Below are positions 9,428-17,657 of a stretch of DNA of 64,000 bases, piece after piece; position 1 is the stretch's first letter, and the number at the start of each line of letters is the position of its first letter. The stretch comes from Methylobacterium sp. J-070. GTDB taxonomy: Bacteria; Pseudomonadota; Alphaproteobacteria; Rhizobiales; Beijerinckiaceae. A program made the position numbers and the translations under genes. Below the pieces are notes generated by a model. It was not told the DNA's origin, did not search any database, and worked only from the letters and a program-made list of their open reading frames with translations. The DNA is taken from assembly GCF_022829385.1 (NCBI RefSeq), contig NZ_JAKSXX010000122.1, positions 36,039 through 100,038 on the forward strand, given 5' to 3'.

Positions 9428-9766
9428 TCAGTGCGGCGCCAGCCCCACCTTCGCCAGCACGATTCCCCCGAAGGCCGGCAGCGCCGCCGAGGCCAGCCCC
9501 GAGCCGATCCGGTACAGCAGCCGCACTTGCCCGTTCACCTCCGCCAGACCCTTCGCCGCCTCGTTCCGCGCGCCCTCTACCGCCTTGTCGATCCGTCGCT
9601 CGATCTCGTCGCGCGCCACGAACAGCTCGATGTCGCGCCGGTAGGCCACCCCCTCCAGCTTCTCGTCCATCCGGTCGAGCTTGCCGCCGAGGGCGTCCAT
9701 CTGGCGGCCGGTGGCCTCGACCCGCTCGATCAGGCGCCCGATCCATTCGGGCAGGTGGTCGGCCAT
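9428..9766 (-). CDS. coiled-coil protein with C-terminal membrane segment, phage-tail-block neighbour
   Basis: A 112-aa protein from ATG 9766. Residues about 8-85 are a charged helical/coiled-coil region (RLIERVEATGRQMDALGGKLDRMDEKL) and residues 90-108 form one hydrophobic segment. Size and layout resemble small holin-associated or haemolysin-XhlA-like proteins of phages, but I see no specific motif. It is the last gene of the minus-strand phage-like block. Confidence 0.6.
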   Translation of the reverse strand: MADHLPEWIGRLIERVEATGRQMDALGGKLDRMDEKLEGVAYRRDIELFVARDEIERRIDKAVEGARNEAAKGLAEVNGQVRLLYRIGSGLASAALPAFGGIVLAKVGLAPH

Positions 9767-9917
9767 GGCCCCGCTCCTCCGCGCGCCGTCCCCCGGCCAG
9801 CCCCGGGGCGACCTCCCGTCCGTCACGGCCCGGCGCCGGAAGCGGGCCTCACCCCTCCCGCACGATCGGTGCGGTCATGGCGTCCTCATGCGGTCGGGGA
9901 TGGCCGGAACGGCGCGG

Positions 9918-12179
9918 CTATTCGGCGGAGACCAGGATGCCGCCGGCCGCGGTGTAGAAGGCGGGGAGCTGCGCGGCCGTCAGGCCGTGGTTCGGCTTCG
10001 TCGCCAGCACCTGCAGGCCGGCCGCCCCCGGGTTCTGGATCGCGAAGGTCCAGCCCGCCTGCCCCTGGCCCGAGACCGCGATCCCGTAATCGGCGTCGGC
10101 CGTGCCGGCGAAGGTCGCGCTCGCCGGGATCGCCCGCATCGGCACCGGGTAGGGCACCGCGAAGGTCAGCGTGTTGGCGGCGGCCGCGATCAGCGTGCCG
10201 GCGACGAGGTACGCCCCCGCGGGGTCGGCGAGCCTCTGGACGTGCGCCCGCTCGATCGCCGGCGGCCGGCGGTCGAGCTGCGTCGGCCGGTAGCCGCCCT
10301 CGACCTGGACGTCCCGGAAGGTGATCGGGCCGCCCAGGGGATGCAGCGTGACGGTGATGTCGCCGGCGACCGAGGCCGGGAGCGTCACCGCGCCGCCGCG
10401 GCCGCGCCCGTGCGCGGCGTTCACCTGCACGAGCGCCGGCCCGGCGCTGCCGGGCCAGTCGATCCCCACCTCGACGGAGCCGGTGAGGTCGCCGAACGAG
10501 GTCACGATCGCCGAGCCGGCGATCTCGGCGCCGCGGCCCCGGACGGTCTGGCGCAGGTAGCCCCCCGCCAGGGTGATGGTGCCGTCCGAGCCCCGCGTCA
10601 GGCTGGTGGCCCCGTCCAGGGAGATCCAGCCGTCGTAGGTGCCGGTGCCGTTCGCCGCCGCGCCGCCGGCGAACCCCCGGGCGTTGAGGCTCATGTCGGC
10701 ATCGTACAGCAGGGTGACGAAGGGCCGGCTGGCGAAGCTCGTGCCGTCGGCCGAGGCCGAGAACCAGCCGTCCCGGGCGATCCGGCCGAACGGCGTCCAG
10801 GTGCCGTCCCGGCGCTTGAGGCTGTTCGGGTCGTGGATGCCGAGTCCCGGGATGTAGGCAGAGCCGGAGAAGAACGTCACCCCCGAGAACGCCGTCTCCC
10901 GGGACAGGCGCCGGGCCCACGCGAGCAGGTCGGCCGTCCAGTCGTAGGCGGTGGCGAGCGTCGCCGCCGGGGAGACCGGGTAGAGCGCCGGATCCGCCTT
11001 CGGGTCGAGGGACGGATCCCGCAGCGTGCCGTCGTTGCTCGGCCCGGTCTCGTCGATGAACAGGGCGACGGTGCCGATCGCGTCGACCCAGGCCGGCTGC
11101 AGCGCGCGCAGCCTTGCGCCGAACGTGGCCTCGCCGATCCGGTACGTGTGGACGCCCAGGATCAGATTCGGGTCCTTGGCGTAGACGGCACCGTTGGCCA
11201 GCAGCGCCGCGACGGTGTCGACCGCCTCGCCGTAGTTCGGCGCGTTGAGCACCACCGGCCCGGTGAACCGGGTGCCGGCGGGCTGGCCGGTCACGTCGCC
11301 GCGCACGGCCTGGAGGTACTGGGTCTGCTTGACGTTCCAGGTCGCGACGTCCGTGCAGGCCGGGCCGCCGGCCGCGCAGCCGAGTTCGTTGCCGGTGTTG
11401 ATCCAGACGTTGCGGGCCGTCCAGTACCGGTCGCGCAGCTGGGCGAGGAACGCCGCGTTGAGGTCGGCCGGGGCCCTGTCGTTGGCCGACTGCCACTGGA
11501 CCACCAAGCCGAGCCGGTTCGCCTCGGAGACGATGACGTCCATCATCTGCCAGTGGGACGGATAGCCGTTCGCCGCCGCGGTGTAGGCCACCGCCGGCTC
11601 GACGGCGACGCGCAGCAGGTTGACGCCGGCCGCCGCCCAGTCGGTGATCCGGGCGCGCACGTCGGAGCCGTCGGGCTTGCCCCAGACCGACGGCTCGAAG
11701 CCGGACTGCGTGCTGCCGCCGCCGGTGACCGCGATCCCCGGCACCGCGCGGTAGCGGTAGTCCGACCGGGTCTCCAGGGAGACGAACAGGTAGTCGAGGA
11801 AGGTCACGCCCTTGACGATGAAGCGCCGGCCGTCCGGACCCTGGATCGTCCGATCGGGCTGGACCTGGTAGCCGGAGCCGGTTCCGCGCAGGAGCGGCGC
11901 GCCGATCGAGCCCAGGAGGCTCAGGCTGGCGTCCAGCGGCTGGCGCGCCGCGAGCGCCTGGGCGACGCTCGTCGTCGTCCCGTCCGGCAGGGTCACGGTG
12001 AGGCGCGAGCCGTCGCCGGTGGAGCCGGATCCGTGGATGACGACCCGGTTCGCCTCCAGGGTCCTGAAGTCGGCGTCCGGGTAGTGCGGCGCCCGTGCCG
12101 CGTCCCAGGCCGCGGCCTCGAACGGCAGCAGCAGGGCGAGCAGCGTGCGGAGGGCCGCGGCGATGGGGCGGAGGCGCAT
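9918..12179 (-). CDS. secreted protein with glycoside-hydrolase-5-like barrel, tail-fibre-type context
   Basis: A 753-aa protein with a signal peptide (about residues 1-24). A TIM-barrel-like part follows at about 110-400, with NTGNELG (Glu265, position of the acid/base) and LFIDETG (Glu377, possible nucleophile), and VKGVTFLDYLF near the start as in cellulase-family barrels. The C-terminal 300 residues are beta-rich (SLTRGSDGTITLAGGYLRQTV and similar). Located after phage-tail fragments on the same strand, it may be a depolymerising tail protein or an exported hydrolase retained by the host. The signal peptide argues for export. Confidence 0.72.
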   Translation of the reverse strand: MRLRPIAAALRTLLALLLPFEAAAWDAARAPHYPDADFRTLEANRVVIHGSGSTGDGSRLTVTLPDGTTTSVAQALAARQPLDASLSLLGSIGAPLLRGTGSGYQVQPDRTIQGPDGRRFIVKGVTFLDYLFVSLETRSDYRYRAVPGIAVTGGGSTQSGFEPSVWGKPDGSDVRARITDWAAAGVNLLRVAVEPAVAYTAAANGYPSHWQMMDVIVSEANRLGLVVQWQSANDRAPADLNAAFLAQLRDRYWTARNVWINTGNELGCAAGGPACTDVATWNVKQTQYLQAVRGDVTGQPAGTRFTGPVVLNAPNYGEAVDTVAALLANGAVYAKDPNLILGVHTYRIGEATFGARLRALQPAWVDAIGTVALFIDETGPSNDGTLRDPSLDPKADPALYPVSPAATLATAYDWTADLLAWARRLSRETAFSGVTFFSGSAYIPGLGIHDPNSLKRRDGTWTPFGRIARDGWFSASADGTSFASRPFVTLLYDADMSLNARGFAGGAAANGTGTYDGWISLDGATSLTRGSDGTITLAGGYLRQTVRGRGAEIAGSAIVTSFGDLTGSVEVGIDWPGSAGPALVQVNAAHGRGRGGAVTLPASVAGDITVTLHPLGGPITFRDVQVEGGYRPTQLDRRPPAIERAHVQRLADPAGAYLVAGTLIAAAANTLTFAVPYPVPMRAIPASATFAGTADADYGIAVSGQGQAGWTFAIQNPGAAGLQVLATKPNHGLTAAQLPAFYTAAGGILVSAE

Positions 12180-12208
12180 CTCGGTCGTTCCTCGGGGTGC
12201 GGATCGTG

Positions 12209-12619
12209 TCAGGCGCCGGGCGTCAGCACCAGGGCGTCCCGCGACAGCCAGGGCGTGTCCGGGGTGTCCGGCGGCGCCGCCGGGAGAAGCGCCCGCAATT
12301 CCCCCGGCGTGGTCAGGAGCTGGGCGAGCGCCCGCCGGACCGCGGGCGCCGTCTCGGCCAGGACGGCGCGGGCCACCGCCTGGACCATCGCGGTGGTGGC
12401 CACGCGCGGGCTGTCGTCGTCGGCCTGCGGCGTGTCGGCGGTGGCCGCGCCCAGGGCGGGTCCGTCCAGGGGCGCCTGCACCGTGGCGGCGGCGGCCGCG
12501 ACGGCCTCGTCGGCGGCTCCGAACGGGTAGTGGACGACGACCTCGACCACCTGCGGCTCGTAGCGCTCCACGATCGCCGGGGCGCCGCCGGCCGGGGTAT
12601 CGAGCGGACCGATGGCCAT
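12209..12619 (-). CDS. hypothetical protein of the phage-like block
   Basis: A 136-aa Ala/Pro-rich protein starting MAIGPLDTPAGGAPAIVERYEPQ. Its central part (VATTAMVQAVARAVLAETAPAVRRALAQLL) is helical. It starts 1 bp after the stop of the upstream 64-aa gene and sits 30 bp before the 753-aa gene, so the three look like one transcript. No family recognised. Confidence 0.6.
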   Translation of the reverse strand: MAIGPLDTPAGGAPAIVERYEPQVVEVVVHYPFGAADEAVAAAAATVQAPLDGPALGAATADTPQADDDSPRVATTAMVQAVARAVLAETAPAVRRALAQLLTTPGELRALLPAAPPDTPDTPWLSRDALVLTPGA

Positions 12620-12620
12620 C

Positions 12621-12815
12621 CTAGTCCTCCAGGGCGATCGTGCCGGCGAGATAGGGGACCGGGCTGCCGTCTGGCATCAGCGCCCGGATCCGCGTGGCGA
12701 TCGGCGCGGCGGCGGCCTCGAGCTCCGCCGCCCCCGCCCGGGAGAGCGGGAAGAGCAGGAACCCGGTCCGCGGATCGATCGTCAGCCCGTCCGGCGCGGG
12801 GTCGGAGCCGCGCAC
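12621..12815 (-). CDS. small hypothetical protein of the phage-like block
   Basis: A 64-aa product from GTG 12815 (MRGSDPAPDGLTIDPRTGFL), ending in YLAGTIALED. It is tightly spaced between a broken small gene and the 136-aa gene. Weak evidence on its own; the tight packing and codon use support it. Confidence 0.5.
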   Translation of the reverse strand: MRGSDPAPDGLTIDPRTGFLLFPLSRAGAAELEAAAAPIATRIRALMPDGSPVPYLAGTIALED

Positions 12816-12830
12816 CTCCGGCCGTCCCGG

Positions 12831-12976
12831 TCAGTCGATCGTCCAGGCGATCGCCACGCCCGGGACCGGCAGGCAGCGCACCGCGCCGGTCCGCGGATCG
12901 CGCCCCCGAGCCGCACGGCGAGGAACGGCGGCACGCCGCCGCGGGGGAGCCGGAAGGCGTAGTGGAGCACCCTCAC
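12831..12976 (-). pseudogene. small phage-block gene, frameshifted
   Basis: From GTG 12976 the frame reads MRVLHYAFRLPRGGVPP; a one-base shift near 12895-12905 is then needed to continue as DPRTGAVRCLPVPGVAIAWTID and stop at 12831. Start and stop are 146 nt apart, so they cannot be in one frame. It overlaps the preceding stop as GTGA. Confidence 0.6.
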
Positions 12977-13393
12977 GACGACACCGTCGGGGTGCCGTGG
13001 TTGGAATACCGCCGCCCCGGGTTCGCCGGCGCGTCCTGCGGCAGGCCGGCCACGAAGGCCTCGAACCCGGCGTCGATCAGCGCGGCGGCCACGTCCGGCA
13101 GCGCCGCGACGCGCTGGAACGCGGCGCCGTTCTTCGCCGTGAACGTGTCGGCGCCGGCGGGCGCGGGCCCGGAGATCCGCGATCGGAACCACCCGGCCGT
13201 CCGCGTTCGGCACGAACAGCTCGCGCCCCATCTCGCCGACCGTCACCGGCTGGCCGGCCGCGAACGGACCGCCATTCACCCGGAACAGGCTCCCGAAAAG
13301 CGCCCCGAGCAGGCCGCCGGACGCGTTCGGGCCGGCGCTTGCCGGCGGCGCGGTGCCGAGGAGGCCGGCGGACGGCCCGGTGCCGGTCAGCAC
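12973..13393 (-). pseudogene. phage tail tape-measure C-terminal remnant, frameshifted
   Basis: One frame gives GLLGALFGSLFRVNGGPFAAGQ and then GEMGRELFVPNADGRVVPI, the C-terminal signature of tail-length tape-measure proteins. The reading then has to move to another frame to give AGADTFTAKNGAAFQRVAAL and DAPANPGRRYSNHGTPTVSS, stopping at 12973. The large N-terminal part is missing upstream. Alternatively the second piece was a separate small gene that lost its start. Either way it is a relic. Confidence 0.6.
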
Positions 13394-13526
13394 CGCTCAC
13401 CGTCGTCACCGTGCGGGTGAGGCCCACGCGGCGCAGCGTGCGCGCCGCCTGAACGGACGGACCGCGACGACACGGGAGACGGGTCCGGGTCGCGACACCG
13501 CCTCGCCCGGGCCGGCGTGTCGCCTG

Positions 13527-14402
13527 TCAGAAGACCGGCATCGCGCCGGCCACGGTGATGAGCGCGCCCGACGTGAAGCTGCTCCCCTCGGAGGCCAGCA
13601 TCACGTAGGCCGAGGCGAGTTCGGCCGGCTGGCCGGGGCGGCCGAACGGCACCTGGCTGCCGAACGACGTGACCGAGTCCTGGCTCATGCCGGAGGGGAT
13701 GAACGGCGTCCAGATCGGTCCGGGCAGCACGCCGTTCACGCGGACGCCCTTCTCGGCGAGGAGCTGCGCGAGGCTCAGGACCATGTTGCTCAGGGCACCC
13801 TTGGTGGCGCTGTAGGCGAACAGCGACGGCATCGGATGCTTGGAATTCACCGACGAGGTGAAGATCACGGAGGCGCCGGGCTTCAGGTGGGGCAGGGCCG
13901 CCTTCGTCACGTAGAACGACCCGAACACGTTCGTCCGGAAATGGTCCTCGAACACGGCGTCGTCGATCGCCGCGAGATCCGCGTTCGGCTGCTGGAATGC
14001 GCCGTTGTTCACCAGCACGTCGAGGCGCCCGAAGGTCTCCACGGTGCGGGCGACGATCTGGCGCCCGTAAGCGGCGTCCTTGAGGTCTCCCGGCAGGAGC
14101 AGCGCGCGCCGGCCGGCCTTCTCGATCCAGCCGCCCACCGCCTCCGCGTCGGCCTGTTCCTCCGGCAGATAGGAGATCGCCACGTCGGCCCCCTCCCGGG
14201 CGAAGGCGATCGCGACCGCGCGGCCGATGCCGCTGTCGCCGCCGGTGATCAGCGCGGCCTTGCCGGTGAGTTGGCCCGACCCCGCGTAGCTGTCCTCGCC
14301 GTGATCCGGTTCCGGGACCATGCGGCCGGTCTTGCCGGGAAAGCTCTGCGGCTGCGCCTCGAAGGGCGGCCGGGGGTACTTGTGCAGCGGATCCGTGGTC
14401 AC
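13527..14402 (-). CDS. short-chain dehydrogenase/reductase (general-stress YhxC/YdaD type)
   Basis: A 291-aa NAD(P)-dependent oxidoreductase from GTG 14402. The N-terminal extension (PLHKYPRPPFEAQPQSFPGK) is typical of the GSP39-like SDR clade. The Rossmann motif is ITGGDSGIGRAVA, then VNNGAF, and the catalytic YSATKGALS preceded by the Ser of FTSSVNS; PG.IWTPF closes the substrate site. An EcfG-like promoter lies upstream, fitting general stress control. A decayed second copy lies near 51.3 kb. Confidence 0.88.
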   Translation of the reverse strand: MTTDPLHKYPRPPFEAQPQSFPGKTGRMVPEPDHGEDSYAGSGQLTGKAALITGGDSGIGRAVAIAFAREGADVAISYLPEEQADAEAVGGWIEKAGRRALLLPGDLKDAAYGRQIVARTVETFGRLDVLVNNGAFQQPNADLAAIDDAVFEDHFRTNVFGSFYVTKAALPHLKPGASVIFTSSVNSKHPMPSLFAYSATKGALSNMVLSLAQLLAEKGVRVNGVLPGPIWTPFIPSGMSQDSVTSFGSQVPFGRPGQPAELASAYVMLASEGSSFTSGALITVAGAMPVF

Positions 14403-14430
14403 GCGTGGTCTCCGGTGGGATGTCCGATCC

Positions 14431-14455
14431 AACCCCGGCGCAACCGGGGTGTTCC
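14431..14455 (-). promoter_or_regulatory. EcfG-type general-stress promoter of the SDR gene
   Basis: On the minus strand GGAAC (14455-14451), a 16-bp spacer and GGTT (14434-14431), close to the alphaproteobacterial EcfG consensus GGAAC-N16/17-cGTT and about 30 bp before the GTG start. Confidence 0.5.
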
Positions 14456-14524
14456 GGCCCACGACGTCCCGCCGCGGCGCCGCCGCGCGCGTCATCGAAC
14501 CCAGCCGTCAGGTGTCCGCTGTCC

Positions 14525-14549
14525 GGAACCTAAGCCGTAGCGCTGCGTC
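14525..14549 (+). promoter_or_regulatory. possible EcfG-type promoter
   Basis: GGAAC, 16 bp, CGTC on the plus strand, one base off the consensus, 55 bp before a 39-codon gene. A perfect hairpin (CGTCCCGCA/TGCGGGACG, 14569-14590) lies between the promoter and the gene. Confidence 0.35.
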
Positions 14550-14603
14550 GACACAGGACAGCAACAGGCGTCCCGCAGTCTTGCGGGACGAGGAGGCGCC
14601 GCG

Positions 14604-14723
14604 ATGATCGAATTCCAGCCGGAGGACCGGGCTGCCCGCCTGATCGATCGCGCCCTCGTGGCGGCGGCGATGCTCTCGCTCACCTTCGGCCTGGCGGCGG
14701 GCGCCTGGGGCCTGCTGCAGTAA
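14604..14723 (+). CDS. 39-aa single-span membrane peptide
   Basis: ATG 14604 is preceded by GAGGAGG at a good distance. The product MIEFQPEDRAARLIDRALVA has a following hydrophobic span (about residues 18-38) ending in LLQ. Function unknown; possibly a stress-induced small membrane protein given the EcfG-like site upstream. Confidence 0.6.
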   Translation: MIEFQPEDRAARLIDRALVAAAMLSLTFGLAAGAWGLLQ

Positions 14724-14837
14724 TCCGGCCGCGGCGCGCGGGTTGGTCGTCATCGGCGTCGCCGTGCACGCGCCCGGGATCGGACGGCGCGCGCCGTCTC
14801 GGGCCGCCTCGCGGGCTGCCGCGGGGGAGCGGTCGCG

Positions 14838-15050
14838 ATGCTGAACCGTGTCGTCCTCGCCGCCGTCGTGCTAGGGGTCGCAGCCTTCCTGCTCTACCTG
14901 GCCGCCCTCGCCCGCGCGGCGTTCTCTCCGAACGAGCCCTACGCGGCCAGCATCGGGCTGACCCTCGACCAATGTGTTGCAGTCCAGAACGGCCTGTCCC
15001 CGGAGGACGCGCGCGCCTACTGCCGGCAACCCGTGCCGAAACGGCTCTGA
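14838..15050 (+). CDS. small membrane-anchored protein, unknown
   Basis: A 70-aa protein with one N-terminal membrane span (residues 4-28) and a short periplasmic tail containing two cysteines (LDQCVAVQ and RAYCRQP). A GGGGAG ribosome site precedes the ATG. No family recognised. Confidence 0.6.
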   Translation: MLNRVVLAAVVLGVAAFLLYLAALARAAFSPNEPYAASIGLTLDQCVAVQNGLSPEDARAYCRQPVPKRL

Positions 15051-15193
15051 ACCGATCCGGCCCCAGGGGGCGGGAAGCGTCCCTTGGCGACGCAAAACGC
15101 CCCCGGGCGGTGACACCTGGGGCGGCCTGCGATGGGGCGACCCTTCGTGATCGGGCCGGGGAAGCCCAGCCGAACGCCAGGCCGACCCGGATC

Positions 15194-15997
15194 TCAGCTG
15201 CCGAACTTGTAGTTCAGGCCCACGCGGCCGAGCACGCCCTCGTTCTGGAAGCGCGTCGCGAAGGTGCTGGCGCCCCGCCCGACCGCCAGGACCGGGATCG
15301 TGCGGCTGCCGAGATCGTAGTAGAGCGCCTCGGCCTTCAGGGTCACCGCGCTGGAATGGACGAAATTCAGGACGGAATCGGTGGGCAGGGCGTATTCGAC
15401 GCCGCCACCGACAGCGTAGCCGGTTTCGGTGGTGGAGCGGGTCCCGAAGACGAACGGTCGCCCTCCCACTTGGAAGAGGCTGGTGCGGTACGTGTCGCCC
15501 GCATAGGCGAAGCCGCCGGTGGCGTAGAACAGGGTGCGGTCGATGGCGTAGCCGACGCGCGCGCGCACGGTCCCGAGGTAGTCGCCGGTCTGACGGTAGC
15601 TGTTCGTGCCGAGGATGATGCTGTTATATCTGTAGGTGCGGCGCAGGCCCGTGTAGGCCGCATCGGCCTCGACGCCGACGACGAAGCCCGAGCCCGGGGT
15701 GAGCTGGTAATTGTAGCCGACCTGGCCGCCGCCGGTGAAGCCGTCCCGCGGCAGCTTCCGAGTATCTCTGTATGTGGCGATCGGCGTTCCATCGGCGTAC
15801 CGGAACACGCCGGCCGTGTTCAACACATCCTTGGTCGAGGCGATGTAGCCGGCGTTGACGCCGAAATACGCGCCCGTCCACGTGAAGATCGGCACGGGGA
15901 TCGCCGCCGGCGGAAGCGCCCGGCGGGGCAGGTCTGCCGCTGAAGCCGCGGCTGTCAATGCGGCGAACGCGGACACGGATAGGACGAACTTGTGCAC
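15194..15997 (-). CDS. outer membrane beta-barrel protein (Omp25/31-like porin family)
   Basis: A 267-aa protein from GTG 15997, preceded by GGAAGA. It has a signal peptide (HKFVLSVSAFAALTAAASAAD), then alternating beta strands with WTGAYFGVNAGY, GGGQVGYNYQ, VVGVEADAAYT, GTVRARVGYA, YATGGFAYAG and the C-terminal strand VGLNYKFGS. This is the small eight-stranded surface-antigen type common in Hyphomicrobiales. Its upstream 230 bp are AT-rich and likely hold the promoter. Confidence 0.88.
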   Translation of the reverse strand: MHKFVLSVSAFAALTAAASAADLPRRALPPAAIPVPIFTWTGAYFGVNAGYIASTKDVLNTAGVFRYADGTPIATYRDTRKLPRDGFTGGGQVGYNYQLTPGSGFVVGVEADAAYTGLRRTYRYNSIILGTNSYRQTGDYLGTVRARVGYAIDRTLFYATGGFAYAGDTYRTSLFQVGGRPFVFGTRSTTETGYAVGGGVEYALPTDSVLNFVHSSAVTLKAEALYYDLGSRTIPVLAVGRGASTFATRFQNEGVLGRVGLNYKFGS

Positions 15998-16404
15998 GTC
16001 GGATCTTCCATAGATTAAGAAACCTCTACCGATGTACAACGATGCAGATCGACTGTCTGTCACGCAAATGCAACAGCAAAAAATCAGTCTATTCGAAAAG
16101 TATTTCTTCGCTTGATTGCGATCTACATCAATTTTTGTCGGACTTATTGTCCTCAGAGAAGCCTTTTTGACGAATTGAGCGGAAAATAGTTTCAGTAATA
16201 CTTCTGAACTCCTTCGTGAATTGCCCGAAATGCGGACCCTGTCGCAGCCGCGTGTGCTGGAACGGGAGCGCCGGCGGCCCGCCGCCGCTCCTAAATTGGG
16301 ACCTTCGACGCAGGGCAGTGTCCGCGGTTCACACGACTCGCGGTGACGGGACGTTCGATGCGCCGCTCCCGGCCGAACCGGCATCCACGGCGGAGAAATG
16401 GATC

Positions 16405-17037
16405 CTAATGGTCGTGGCCACAGCCGGGGCCGTGGACGTGTCCATGATGATCGTGATCGTGATGATCGTGGTCGTGTTGGTGCGCGTGATCGTGGCTGTG
16501 CCCATGAGCCGGGTGATCGTGATCCGGATGATCGTGGGCCGGGTGATCATGCCCGTGGTCGTGGCCGCAGGTGCTGTGGTCGTGGGCGGCGTGCTCGGGG
16601 CGGAAGGTGCGGGACACCGGCGTGGCGAGGCACCCCTGTCCGCGGACCAGTTCGGCCGTGGCGGAGGATGCCGGGACGTACAGGACATCCGCGGCGATCT
16701 CGGCGGCCACGTGGCTGCCGCCCAGCTGCCAGGCCAGCCGCATCAGCCGGGCCGGGTTCTCCGCACGCACCTCGAGAAGATCCTCCGCGGCGGCCCGGAC
16801 CGCAACCAGCCGCCCGTCGTCGAGACGCAGGGCGTCGCCATCCTCGAGGGCCGCGGCCTTGGTCAGCGCCACCGAAAAGGCGAGCCCGCCCTCGGCGACC
16901 AGGGATCCCGCCGCCGCGGCCCGGGCCGCGTGGTCGAGGCGCACGGTGTCGGCGATGCGGTCGGCGCGCACCGCGGCCCTGCGAACGATCGTGCTGGCGG
17001 TCGGCATGGAACCCATGGACGTGGAACCCTCGGACAT
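16405..17037 (-). CDS. ureE: urease accessory nickel chaperone UreE
   Basis: UreE brings Ni2+ to the urease maturation complex. The N-terminal domain (RADRIADTVRLDHAARAAAAGSL) and the metal-binding domain (AWQLGGSHVAAEI with the conserved His) are followed by a C-terminal tail of about 60 residues carrying roughly 27 histidines in HDH and HGH repeats. Starts at 17037, 17016 and 17007 are all possible. No other urease gene is present in the window, so it would serve a urease encoded elsewhere or act in metal storage. Confidence 0.88.
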   Translation of the reverse strand: MSEGSTSMGSMPTASTIVRRAAVRADRIADTVRLDHAARAAAAGSLVAEGGLAFSVALTKAAALEDGDALRLDDGRLVAVRAAAEDLLEVRAENPARLMRLAWQLGGSHVAAEIAADVLYVPASSATAELVRGQGCLATPVSRTFRPEHAAHDHSTCGHDHGHDHPAHDHPDHDHPAHGHSHDHAHQHDHDHHDHDHHGHVHGPGCGHDH

Positions 17038-17232
17038 GATGCCGCGGCGGCGCCGGTCTGAGCGCCGCTTCCGTCCGGTGGCATAGGGCGAGACGGGAAC
17101 CCGGCGCAACTCCGGTTCCTCGACAGGGAACCTTAGCCGTAGGGTCGTCATTTCTTTACTGCTAAGCTCGGCATTATCCGCCACGATCACGGCCGAAGGC
17201 CGGACCGGCGGCCCAAGGGAGTCCTCCAGACC

Positions 17233-17502
17233 ATGAAGAAGCTCACGGCAGCCGCCCTCGCCACCATCGCCGCCCTGTCGCTCGGCGCCTGCAACACTCC
17301 GGAGGACCGGGCCCTCGGCGGTGCGGGCCTCGGCGCGCTCACCGGCGCGGCGATCGGCGCGGCCGCGACGGGCCGCGCGGGCGGGGCCCTGGCGGGAGCC
17401 GCGATCGGCGGCGCCGGCGGCGCCATCGTGGGCGCCTCGACCGCGCCGCGCTGCCCCTACGGAACCTACCGCGACGCCTACGGCAACATCTACTGCCGCT
17501 GA
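17233..17502 (+). CDS. glycine-zipper lipoprotein
   Basis: An 89-aa lipoprotein: signal with lipobox LSLGAC (Cys at about residue 20), then glycine-zipper repeats (GGAGLGALTGAAIGAAATG and GGALAGAAIGGAGGAIVG) that can insert in membranes, and a small C-terminal YGTYRDAYGNIYCR motif. Similar outer-membrane lipoproteins of the SlyB/YMGG type are common. A GGAAC motif at 17127 may be a stress promoter, but its -10 is poor. Confidence 0.82.
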   Translation: MKKLTAAALATIAALSLGACNTPEDRALGGAGLGALTGAAIGAAATGRAGGALAGAAIGGAGGAIVGASTAPRCPYGTYRDAYGNIYCR

Positions 17503-17509
17503 GCGGACC

Positions 17510-17534
17510 GGCCCGGACCACGCGCGTCCGGGCC
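17510..17534 (+). terminator. hairpin after the lipoprotein gene
   Basis: GGCCCGGAC and GTCCGGGCC form a 9-bp stem with a 7-base loop 8 bp after the stop. There is no clear T tract, so it may be a weak or processed terminator. Confidence 0.45.
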
Positions 17535-17657
17535 CTTCCGCGCGGCGTACGGAGCGGCTATCCCGTCGCTCGGCCCGGGTCGAGTCCCGGGTGCAGGACG
17601 CAAGCCGCCGCCGATGACCGCACCGAGTCCACGATCCGTGCCGGGGCCGGCCGGCCG

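Noticed and set aside
9681..12530. 949-codon open frame on the plus strand
   Set aside because: It is the complement of the intact 753-aa GH5-like gene in very GC-rich DNA. Its product is Arg/Gly/Ala-rich with no domain, while the minus strand has a signal peptide and barrel motifs.
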